A DNA stretch of 64,000 bases from positions 29,872,118-29,936,117 of the forward strand of contig CM033106.1 in assembly GCA_019321725.1 (NCBI GenBank), given 5' to 3'. The translations under genes were made by a program, and so were the position numbers. The notes under the pieces were generated by a model. That model had not been told where the DNA came from, did no database searches, and worked only from the letters and a program-made list of their open reading frames with translations. The DNA is from Paulownia fortunei (Eukaryota > Streptophyta > Magnoliopsida > Lamiales > Paulowniaceae). This document shows positions 47,501 through 57,270 of this stretch, piece by piece. Position 1 is the first letter of the stretch. Every line of letters starts with the position of its first letter.

Positions 47501-49351
47501 AAAGAACAGCATGTCTCAAATACATGCACTTACAAGTAGAGAACCATAAACAAAAAGTCAATAACATCAGAATTTGTAATTTCACCTACTTTTTAGATTT
47601 GAGACACACTTGGAGAGACATGATAGTACCTGCATAAAGATACAGTGATTAGACAAATTTTACAAAATCCCTTTTTTTCTTTCTTAACATTTTAAAATCT
47701 CTCATCTATGATTCATCTAATACAGCTAGAATTTAAAAAGCCACTTATAATTGCACAGAAAATTATAAATAAATAAATGTAAGGGAAAACACTATGGATC
47801 AATAACTATGGCAATGAGAAAAGTATGAAAATTGGCACCAGAACCTGTTTATTTGCTATGCACTATCCACATTGTTAGATAAGAAATGTAAAAACAATAA
47901 AGAAAAATATGCAAATATGAAGCTGGAAAAAGAAAACATACAGGAAGTAGCTTGCTTTCTTGGACAAAGGCTATGGAAACTTCAGCATGGTTGATAATGA
48001 ACTCCACTGCATTTGCACCTGCAGTTTATGTAGCACCAACAGAAATCCCCATACTTAGTTACTAAAATAATGCCAATCCCTTCATGAAACAGTTCAAAAA
48101 ATCGAAAACGGATAACATACCAAGTGTATCGTATAGTGGTACATATGTAATAGCTTGACTATTACAAGCCTGCAGATCAATCGAACAAACTAATTAACTC
48201 GATACAAAACAAAATAACAAGACCAAATTTTCATGAATGTTACCTCCATTGCTATGATCCATTCGGAGCAGTTAGCTCCATATATGCCACATTTATCGCC
48301 CTATGTAAAGTAAACACTAGCCATTAAATGTGTTTCTTCGCAGGTACATTAACAACATGTAAATGTACTAATGTCAAAGATATATCTATTTGGAAGAAAA
48401 CAGTGGTCTGCACTAACAGGATTGACACCACGACGTCGTATAGCAGAACCAATCTTAAGCGTTGCATCATAGACTTGCTGATACGTTAGCCAACTGTATG
48501 CACCGGCCTGCCAGTTTTGTGGAATGTGGTTAATTTTATTAGGAAAGAAATTAGAAAATCTTTTCCTTAACTTGGGATGTTGGGGGTGATTTAGGGGTAG
48601 AGCTGTAAATTGACATATTACTTATAAATACTACCAGTAATATTCAAATGTAAGTGTACCTTTCCGTCCTTGATTTGACGGCGACCCAGCATCTGGTTAT
48701 TTGGGTTCTTTTTGACGGATTCACTGTGGGAATATTTAGCATGAAAAATTAAATGATGAGAATAAAACAAATATAGAAGTTTTCAAGATGGCCTATTAGC
48801 TCAGTTGGTTAGAGCGTCGTGCTAATAACGCGAAGGTCGCAGGTTCGAGACCTGCATGGGCCAATTTCCTTTTGATTTTTGTAATTCCCTTTTCCTGCTT
48901 CCCAGAATTTGAAAAGGCCTTTTATTTTCTTCGGATTCAGACGAATTTGTTGCAAAATATAATTAAACAGGGGGAAATTTTGTTGCAAAATGTAATTAAA
49001 CAATGGAAAACGAATTATTCAATGAAAGTTTGATCTTGAAATGCAAACACAACCATTACAGTTGAGAAAATGCATGTTACTTACAAAACCAAATTGCCCA
49101 CATCACAGAGTCCACTTACACACACACACAGAAACACACACACACACATGTGTGTGTGTGTGTGAAAAAAGAACAGAAAAAAGACAGCCACTGATAGACT
49201 CATACCTGAAGAAGTCCCATGGAGATTCCATCCCAGAAGGGATCTCCATAAGTCCATCTTTTGCATAAATGCACCTAAACACTGGCCCTGCTGATGGCTT
49301 CCCATTACCTGCTGCCCTTGCTTCCTCAACTTTCACAATATAATCCCCCAT
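44528..49351 (-). CDS. LACS2: long-chain acyl-CoA synthetase, LACS2-like, 19 exons
   Basis: Activates long-chain fatty acids to acyl-CoA (ATP to AMP + PPi). Exons (minus): 49351-49206, 48723-48660, 48507-48418, 48300-48244, 48169-48121, 48018-47942, 47629-47590, 47494-47400, 47288-47124, 46956-46846, 46738-46651, 46565-46499, 46410-46335, 46265-46148, 45767-45522, 45382-45243, 45079-44897, 44818-44699, 44575-44528. All are GT-AG with consistent phases, giving 659 residues. Motifs: AMP-binding [11 protein letters not shown] (226-236), [39 protein letters not shown] and [16 protein letters not shown]. The segment [20 protein letters not shown] and the [10 protein letters not shown] motif favour LACS2, the ER enzyme supplying cutin and cuticle monomers, over LACS1 or LACS4. 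There is no transit peptide or peroxisomal signal; it ends in KGTKA. Confidence 0.93.
48790..48863 (+). tRNA. tRNA-Ile (anticodon AAT)
   Basis: A complete 74-nt cloverleaf. Acceptor GGCCTAT pairs with ATGGGCC (one T-G pair), with discriminator A. D arm AGCTCAGTTGGTTAGAGC; anticodon loop CTAATAA, giving AAT (read as IAU after editing); T arm GCAGGTTCGAGACCTGC. There is no intron and no encoded CCA. A and B boxes are intact. It lies inside intron 1 (48724-49205) of the LACS gene, on the opposite strand. Confidence 0.96.
49118..49164. repeat. (CA)n(TG)n palindromic dinucleotide repeat
   Basis: CA repeats with one GAAA interruption run directly into TG repeats, so the core at 49134-49164 is self-complementary and could form a hairpin. 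It lies in LACS intron 1, about 40 bp from the exon 1 donor. Confidence 0.85.
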
Positions 49352-51422
49352 TCCCACTTCTAAAAAATCAATCAAGAAACACACAAATACAGCTTGAAGG
49401 GATGGAGTTTGAATCCCAGTCCACTGTGGTTTTCTTTTTCCTTTTCTTTTGTTGGTTTAAAAAAAAAAATAAAAAAAAAATGAAGAAAGAGTTGAGAGTT
49501 GAGAGTTGGAGAAGTGTGTTGATCAGATGGTGCAATAAATTTGGTGGAAGACATCTCAGCTAAATTATAGCAGCAGACTTTATGAATGCCAGTAATCCGA
49601 CGCCTTTTACAGATGAGAAGCTAACAAATTTCATTTATTTTGGTGGTTGAAGTTTTCGGTGCTCATTTTTCAGTAACCCACCACCCACCCTGCATGTGGA
49701 TCTTTAATTTCCTGTACGCAACGAGCGTTACAAATTTAACAATCTTATTACCCTTTTTCCTTTTTTGTATTTTTTTCTGTTATTTTTCTTGTGAAATCAA
49801 TGTCTATTGTCAAATAAAATTAAATATGTTTACATTAGCCACAACTTGCATACTGTGGGTTTTAAATTTTTATATCAAATAAGACCTGATTATGAATCGG
49901 GAATCGTCTGGGTCGAAACTATCTGCTTTAACGATTGGAAAGTTAATCGTAACTGTTTCTTGTTGGTTGCAGTCTGATTTTGATTTCGGATCTGATTAAT
50001 CATCGGTTTCGGCTCTTGTTTTATTTTATTTTTGATTATATTTTAAAAAAATATTATTTATTAACTAAAATTTAATTTTATATTTTTTTTAAAAACAAAA
50101 AAAGGATTAAAGTTTTAAATTTAAATTTGAAAAAAAATATTGTTAATTTAAAAACAATTGGGTCTTCTTTTTGTATTTTTTTTTTCTGGACAATGCGTAT
50201 TAATTTTCTTATGAAATTAATGTCTATTGTCAAATAAAATTAAATATATTACAACTTGCACATTTAAATTTTTATGTCAGATCGATGGTAATAATAGGAA
50301 GAAGGCGTCTAAATTTAAATGATGGTGCATTAATGACAGACTTGCGTACTGTGTGCAACATCTTCCTTTTCAGTCTTTTTTTTCTTTTTCCTTTTTAATT
50401 TTACAAACGTATTAGAGTCTCCACGTCTCTATGGTTGGTTGAGTTCAACTATTTATTTAGGTCAACAAATGATAATCCTTTCATTTATGAGTGCACAAAG
50501 TTGGATGAGACCAACAATAGGAAGTACTAAACTTTTTTGTCATTATCATATCGAAACACAAGTTTTTACTAATGATCTAATTACTATATGATTTTTATTA
50601 TTATTGTCAAATTTATATTGAATTTTTATAAATATTTTAATTAATATTAAATTTTGTCATAAGTATCAAATTAGTACGAAAACACTATTAAATGCAACAA
50701 AAGCATAGCAAATTATTTTCTCTATTCTTTTGCTTAAACCTCAACCTTTTGAATTTATACTTAAGATATAATCTCATAAATTTTTATCTCTCTCCCTATT
50801 TATGTCCTTTAATTTTTAATATTGTTATTAAACTACGAACATGTTTAAATATCTTACTTGTGTGGTTCTTTATCACTACTTAATTTATAATGATAAAATT
50901 TATTTAGTATATGCATGTATTATGAAAAATTAAACCAATGCTAGAATTAAATAAACATTTCAGATGGTATATTTGCCATTGTAAAATATTTATAGATGAA
51001 CGTCTACTTAATATATATTTTATGACAAAATTTGAGTATCAATTAAACTATTTATAAAAAAACATTTATTAATTGTCATTAATGACAATACTTTAAATTT
51101 TTATGAAAATTAATTATAACACGTGTACCAAAATAATTTTTATTTTTAAAAATATTTTAAACTCATCAATATTTGCACTGATCAGTCCTGATTGGGCCTT
51201 ACATTAATTTGAGACTAATGATCTTAATTACAATTAATGTGCTTTGTAATAACGAAATTATAATTAACGATATTTGTGTCTATCTTTATTGCTTTAATTT
51301 TCAAGAAAAATCTCACCAGGTATATCACAATTCCTAACAGAGTCAATGGGGGTAGGTTGCAGGACCTTGATCCAATCAAATTTTGGCCCACTTGAAATAT
51401 TTGCTGCCTAATTTTTTCGGCA
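49352..51422. other. LACS upstream region and gene-free spacer
   Basis: The LACS 5' UTR and promoter should lie in the first few hundred bases. Beyond that is AT-rich sequence with one diverged duplication and no coding signal. Confidence 0.5.
49745..50285. repeat. diverged direct duplication (~49750-49880 and ~50170-50282)
   Basis: Both copies carry a TTTTTGTATTTTTTT run, then GAAAT(C/T)AATGTCTATTG and TCAAATAAAATTAAATAT, then ACAACTTGCA and TTTAAATTTTTAT. Confidence 0.7.
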
Positions 51423-52046
51423 AATGGCACTTCTTCTAATTTGATATTTTCACAATTTATCTTAAAAGTAAATTTTAAATATTTTATTTTCTTAAATTTA
51501 ATTTATTATAGTATTTTGTCCATATTATTATTTTTAAATTAAATTTTTATCAAAATATTTTTCATCAGCCAACACCATGCATTTTTTTTTTCATTTTTTC
51601 ATGCAAAAATTAAGAATAATGCATCATTATATTTTTTATATTACTAACAGTGGTAAATATATGACAAATGATTGTACTTTTGCTGTAAATAATAATAATT
51701 TTTTTATCAATGACATTGTTATCAATATTATTTATAATAAAAGTATCACCATTTATCATATATTTACTATTGATAATAATAAAAATATATTATTATATAT
51801 ATATTTTTAACTTTCACTTGAAAATATTGAGAAAAAATGTGCGACAAAGATTGACAAATAACATTCTAATAAAGGGAGGGACAAAGAAGTGTTATAATAA
51901 ATACAAATTGTGGGAATAAAATATTTAAAATTTATTTTTAAGGGGTAAAATATCAAAATAATTATATTTAAAAAAATAAAATATTTAAAATTTACTTTTT
52001 GATGATAATATATCAAAATAATTAATTTGGGGGATAAAGTGTCATT
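51423..52046. mobile_element. inverted-repeat (TIR/MITE-like) element
   Basis: The left end AATGGCACTTCTTCTAATTT with TTGATATTTT is answered by the reverse complement of the right end, AATGACACTTTATCC...ATTTTGATATATT. Further in, AAGTAAATTTTAAATATTTT recurs identically on both arms (from 51466 and, inverted, to about 51998). Arms of about 80 bp enclose roughly 450 bp of AT-rich DNA with no coding potential. No target duplication was resolved. Confidence 0.6.
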
Positions 52047-54105
52047 TATTCTAATCTTTTTTAGCCATACGCGTTACAAGAAATAAAATTCAATTATAGT
52101 ATTGAATATTAATAAATTTATATTCTTTGTAATTTAATGTGGTATTTTTATGAGTTGTGGAAAGTTGCTAAACGTTTATATCACGTCACGTATAACTTTT
52201 AAATATCACGATTATATCTAATAAATTAATTTCCTTTTTTTTTTAAGGATAAAGACATACAATTTTTTTGTGGCTTGCTTCCCTTGACTTTGCCTTCAGT
52301 TTGATGTTGAATATAATTGTATAATTAAATGGATTGTGTCACTCCATAATTTTGCTGAATTAGAGGTACCGTAAGTCCATACTACCCTCTGCTACCTATA
52401 ACTAAACTCTCTTTTGTCGGTCAAACTTCTTGTCTACAAGATTTCAATAATTTTATCAGCGAAGCTGTACCTAGAAAACTCTACAAGTAGAATATTTAAT
52501 TTTTAATAAAATATTTTATATTTAAAAATAGCAAATAATATTATTTTTGATTTTTTGTAAAAATAAATCACTATTATTATTAGGTTTGAGTGTTATTTTG
52601 TTCAAAAAATAGGCATTTTATTTTAATTTAAATTTCTTTTAAAGGGGGGTCAATTTTATAGCTTATGATGAAAAAGCATCCAACAAAAGAGACTGAAGTA
52701 AACCTAAAACCCCTCCCATATTCGCCCTTCCTCACTACCCTGTCTACAAAAGCATGAGCAACTTGATTTCCAATTCCACGTCAGCGTGTGTCCACTGTAA
52801 GCCTTCAACGAAATCTTGAATTTTTTATTTGAAATAAGACCAACACAGGAATCATCTTCTTCGGCAAAATCTTGATTTCAATTTCATTCTGTTTAATAAA
52901 TTTTTTTTTTTTTAATTACAGCCACTTATTCTTTGTTAGAACCAATCAATAAAATAAATACTCGTAAAAATAAACTAACACCTACATCTTTTTTTTTTTT
53001 TTTGTGGCGCTTAATCAAAACCTCAAGTTTGGTAAAATTCCAAAATCTCCTAACAATAACAGAGTTTAGCCAGCCCCAAAAATTTCTTGCATGGCTCTGT
53101 GTCTTTTGTTATGGTTCACGTCAAAGGAAGTAAAATATACAGCAAAGACATCACCCAACATCATAAAAGGATTTTACTTTTTCATATTTTGTTCTTATTT
53201 TCTTGTCCCTTTCCTACCTTTTTTCATTTTTATACATTAGTTGAAAACATAAAGGCTTCCCTTTTATCTCTTTTGCATGTAAAAGTACAAATACATCAAC
53301 ATTCGGAATCATTACATCATACATTATTATGATAAAAAGCTAAGTGCCCTCTTCTCACTTGAAACCTATCATTACAATATCATCAAAAATGAGCACCAGA
53401 ACTATGGCCATCACCTTTCTCTCTACAAGAATTGTAATAAAACCTGGATACCACTTTCAAATATTGAAGAAAAAATGCCTTCAACATATCACTATTACAA
53501 TGAAGCACATACACTAAACTCAATTCACCACAAAAATTTCCAGTCTTAACCAAAAATTGTCCACATCAAATCTTAGCCACCAAAAAGCAGCCCATAGTGC
53601 TAGCATGCCCCATTTCTTTCAACGTTCAAACATAACCATTTTTAGTGCTCCACTTCAATTTGTCGGGTTTAGACCACCACCGCCACCACCACCACCACCA
53701 TTAGAGTACACCGCCAAACCTTAAACCCATCTCAAATCTCCAAACAGTGTGACAGAAGATTTGTTAGCTCATCTAATTAAAAAAGGTTGCACAGAAAAGG
53801 CCCAGCCAGCTCTTGGCATTAATGATCATTGATCACTTCTCCCAACCATCAAAAAAGAATCGTATAAATATTAAATGTACACTAAACCTACTTACACATA
53901 TACGTACAAATAAAGAGATACAGGCCAACGCCAACCCCTCAAAATTCTTTAAATGCACCCCTTCTCAATCACCTTCCCCCATTTAATGCCCCCATCAGAA
54001 GTTTCAGACATGCTATTAATTTCCCCATGAGACTCTCTTCCCACAATTTGTTTTCCCACAATTTTTCATCCGTTAATTTATCATCCATCCACGTGTCACC
54101 CATCC
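52047..54105. other. gene-free interval 3' of the ATL gene
   Basis: Poly-T tracts, a (CCA)n run at 53671-53700, and probably the ATL 3' UTR towards 54105. No convincing coding frame. Confidence 0.5.
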
Positions 54106-55484
54106 TCACCGCCTGTTGAATCTCTCCGGTGACAGTAGCGCCTCTGGATCGCCGCTCCTCAGCCGGCTCGACGAGAACAACGCGCCAGCCGCTGCAGCCG
54201 ACGACCGCATGAACATTGGGCTGGCGAACGACTTCGTCCTCCTCGACGAGCTGCCGCCGCTGGATAAGCCCAGCCGCACGCTCGACTCGGATAAGGGGAA
54301 GAACCCGCCAATGCTCCGTCGCCGGAAGAATGGAGATTTCATTCCTCTGTAGTAACGGAATGAGAAAACCCTGGGTTTTGTTAGTGAGCTAAACGGAGAA
54401 GGACGTTTACTCCACAAGCCTCCGCCGCCACCTCGCCGGTACCGCCACGGCGAGGCGGTTACCGGCTCTAGAACTAATCTTTCCGATCCTAAGTTTCGTT
54501 CGAACCGAATGAATACGATCGCTTCAACAAGAAATCGCGGCGGTTGAATCTTTCCTCTGATTGATTGCTCCGCCTCGGCGAGGGTTCCTGAGTGATTTCT
54601 CCCTCTGTAATCGCCTCCGATTCCACCGGAAGTTCGGTGAGAGGTTCCAGAATTGTGCTCTCAACTATCATGTCATCAAGACTAGGTCTAATTCTCGCTG
54701 CCATCAACGGAGTAAACGGCGAATCCTGACGAAATATTCCGGCGCGGCAGAGCGGGCAATTCGCGTGCGACCGAAGCCATATGTCTATACAGTCAACGTG
54801 GAAAGCGTGAGAGCAAACCGGAAGTGTACGGACGTAATCGTTTTCTTCGAACTCTAACAAACACACTGCGCAATCATGGAAGCCGCTTTTTCTCGTGTAG
54901 ACGGACAGAGGAATGGTTTTGATGATCGATTCGTCAAGGCCATAGGGCGAGAGAACGTGGAATGCGTCGGTGGGGTCGAACGAGTACGGAGGCGACTCGA
55001 TATCACCGGCGGACGAAGACGGGACATACCGGCGGCGACGCCGACGCCAGCGTCTGTAACGGCGGTAGATGTGGATGAAGTGGCGGGAGAGGAGGCGCGA
55101 GTAGGTGATGATGACGAAGGCGGTTGCGATTATGACAACCATGGCAATCAACGGCGGACTAAAGTCAACCGGTAATTTTGACGGCGGTGGTGATGATAAA
55201 TCCGACGACGGAGACGGCGGCGTATAAGAAGGCGGTGGCTCCGAAGACAACGTTGCTGCGGATGCTGGAGAAGGAGACGGTGGCCATGGATCCCACCACG
55301 AGCTTCCGAGATGGGGCGCCGGTGCAGGGGCTGGGCGGTGGTGGCGCATGGGGGGAGACGGTGGTGGTGATGATTTTGTGAGGGTTTTAATGAATGGGGA
55401 AATATGGAATGTGGTTGACTGAGGTGGGTTTTGTTTGAGTTTTGTGGGCGATTGCCACGTCATACTTACTGAATTTAATGCCAC
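54106..55484 (-). CDS. ATL65: RING-H2 E3 ubiquitin ligase, ATL65-like, disrupted by a one-base frameshift
   Basis: An ATL-family membrane E3 ligase. Frame 1 (55484-54489, 331 codons) has a Pro/Ser-rich N-terminus, one membrane helix (110-128), a basic stretch (YRRYRRWRRRRRRY), the GLD motif (GLDESIIKTIP, 182-192) and a complete RING-H2 finger, C205-C246 (CAVCLLEFEE...CSHAFHVDCIDIWL...CPLC with Trp at the usual position). It stops soon after RSYSFG. The expected C-terminus continues without a stop in another frame, from about 54504 to 54106. That part contains RLVLEP, PWRYRR, SKRPSPFSSL, VFSFRYYRG and SSRLRSGDPEALLSPER. One missing base near 54503-54504 explains this. With it the protein would be about 459 residues. 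Either a real truncation or an assembly error; the RING domain is intact in both cases. The ATL65 name is from memory. Confidence 0.85.
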
Positions 55485-55567
55485 GATGCTAGTTTAATGG
55501 CGGGGTGGGTACAGGAATTGTCCGCTGCGCTTGAGTTGTACGTTTAGCTTGAGACGTTAGAAGGGAG

Positions 55568-55588
55568 ATCACGTGGTTCCCACGTGAT
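55568..55588. promoter_or_regulatory. paired inverted G-boxes upstream of the ATL gene
   Basis: ATCACGTGG, a 3-nt spacer TTC, and CCACGTGAT form a perfect inverted repeat 84-104 bp upstream of the ATL start. Each half carries CACGTG, the bZIP/bHLH/PIF binding core. Position and symmetry suggest a regulatory site. Confidence 0.55.
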
Positions 55589-55599
55589 TCAGTTTGACT

Positions 55600-56870
55600 A
55601 TATCTGGGACTGCGCTCTTTGGTGGCCTAGTGCTGTTTAATTAGCTGAAATGGTGAGATGAGATGGGGGGTTTTCCTAGTCCAGGAGTAGTCTACATTTT
55701 CCTTTTGAGTTTGGATCTGGGAAGAGCTGACCGTAGAAAGTGGGGAACTTTGAAGCTGAAACAGTGAACACACACGGTTTTGGGATGGATGAAGATACTT
55801 GAAATTTCTCGCATTTTGTGACCTTTTTTTGTTGGTGTGTGTGATACAATTTATAGTAACAAGTATTAATAATTTAATACAAAAATTAATGTTATATTTT
55901 TGAAAGACCAAAATAAAAAGGTGGATTCTGTATCGAGACCATTGATGACACATCAAAATATTCAATTATCTCGATTTGGTTTATTACAAAATTTATGCAA
56001 AAAAATCTAAACTTTATGTAGATTAGTGTGTGAATCATATGTATTGAATGAGGTAATTATTATTTTTTTAAGAAGAATTGAATTTGTGATTATCTTAATA
56101 TGATTTCTTGTGATCCCCTAATCCCCTTTCTTGCTTTAAATAGAAAATGGACAAAAGAACCTTATATCAATGTGAATATGCAATATTTATTGACCATCCT
56201 AATTTGTGGAATAACAAATAACACTCCTACTTTTTTTGGACTTTTTAGTGGGATTTGATTGATACTTTTTGTTCGTAATAAATTTGCTTTTCTATTATCT
56301 TGATTTGTCTGTTTTTTTTTTTTTTTTGCTTTTTTCTTGGCATGCACTACAATCTTAAAAGCACATTTTGTATGCCTAGTCGCTTTCAAATGAATAATCA
56401 ATATGGAACTTGTATTTTGATGGAATTTTACATAAGAGACATCAAACTATTATGGTACCTTTCTAGAAATCACTAAATTTAAATCCTCATTACCGGAATA
56501 CCATTGTCTAAATTTGACTAAATGCTAGAAGCCGTGTGAGAAAAAAAAAAAAAAACTTCTTTTTAAGCATATAAATTTCCTCTATCTAACTTAATGGCTA
56601 AATAGACCAACGTTACTTCATATACAATGTTCTTAACAGATAATGTTTTTAGATTTAATTCAGTCAAATCCCAGTAGATTGAAATCGGGATCCAATTCTC
56701 ATCTAATTCTAAAAAGGTAATAAAAATTTTGACCAGCAGAACAATTAGATCTATATGGCTGAAATCCAGATCATATAGCTTCTATCCTGTTAAATACTCT
56801 TTTATTGTACCATCATTTTTTTTAATAAAAATAAAGTTATATAAAATAAAAAGAAAAAATAATAAAAAAA
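55600..56870. other. gene-free spacer between ATL and TOM6
   Basis: AT-rich with several homopolymer runs (for example poly-T at about 56312-56327). No coding signal. Confidence 0.5.
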
Positions 56871-56877
56871 GAATTAG

Positions 56878-57045
56878 GCCCACTGGGTAAGCCTGATCTA
56901 GAAGATACAGAAAATGGGCTTAGACTCCAAGAAGCTCATAATGAGTGCTACTTGATCCAGCAAGTAATGGGTCTGCCTTGACTTCTCCAGTCCAGAGCTC
57001 AAATAAAACCCCCTCAAAGAAAGGGAAAAAGAGGGGTTAGGGTTT
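56878..57045 (+). promoter_or_regulatory. site II elements and telo-box in the TOM6 promoter
   Basis: GGCCCA (56878-56883, inverted TGGGCC) and TGGGCT (56915-56920) match plant site II motifs (TGGGCY). TTAGGGTTT (57037-57045) is a telo-box. This combination is typical of nuclear genes for ribosomal and mitochondrial proteins and fits the TOM6 gene starting at 57106. Confidence 0.55.
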
Positions 57046-57105
57046 TAGATCTGTCCTCTTTCACACACTGCTCCGAGGAAAAAGAAAAAGGAAAAATCTG
57101 CAGAA

Positions 57106-57270
57106 ATGTTTCCCGGAATGTTTATTCGGAAACCAGACAAAGCGGCGGCGCTGAAGCAGCTGAAGAGCCACGTGGCAATGTTCGGAGTTTGGGTCGCGGT
57201 CATTCGAGTCACCCCGTACCTTCTCCACTACTTCTCCGATCAAAATGAAGAACTTAAGCTTGAAATCTGA
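57106..57270 (+). CDS. TOM6: TOM6, small subunit of the mitochondrial outer-membrane import translocase
   Basis: A 54-residue protein in one exon. The N-terminus MFPGMFIRKPDKAAALKQLK is the plant TOM6 signature (Arabidopsis TOM6 begins MFPGMFMRKPDKAEALKQL, same length). It is followed by a hydrophobic segment FGVWVAVIRVTPYLLHYF that forms the tail-anchor helix, and it ends in SDQNEELKLEI. TOM6 is a small peripheral subunit that stabilises the TOM40 import channel. The gene is too short for usual ORF cut-offs and easily missed. Telo-box and site II promoter motifs support it. CTCAG|GTATCG shortly after the stop could be a 3'-UTR splice donor, with a TTGCAG acceptor near 58664, but that is speculative. 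Confidence 0.93.
   Translation: MFPGMFIRKPDKAAALKQLKSHVAMFGVWVAVIRVTPYLLHYFSDQNEELKLEI

Noticed and set aside
49081..49384. Minus-strand frame continuing past LACS exon 1 into VCVCV repeats
   Set aside because: Read-through of the intron microsatellite. A GTATG donor at 49205 and the next exon at 48723 restore the LACS sequence.
54561..55381. Plus-strand frames of 67-99 codons
   Set aside because: Mirror images of the GC-rich ATL coding sequence, with no recognisable content.
57037..57045. TTAGGGTTT as interstitial telomere
   Set aside because: A single unit only. In this position it is a promoter telo-box.
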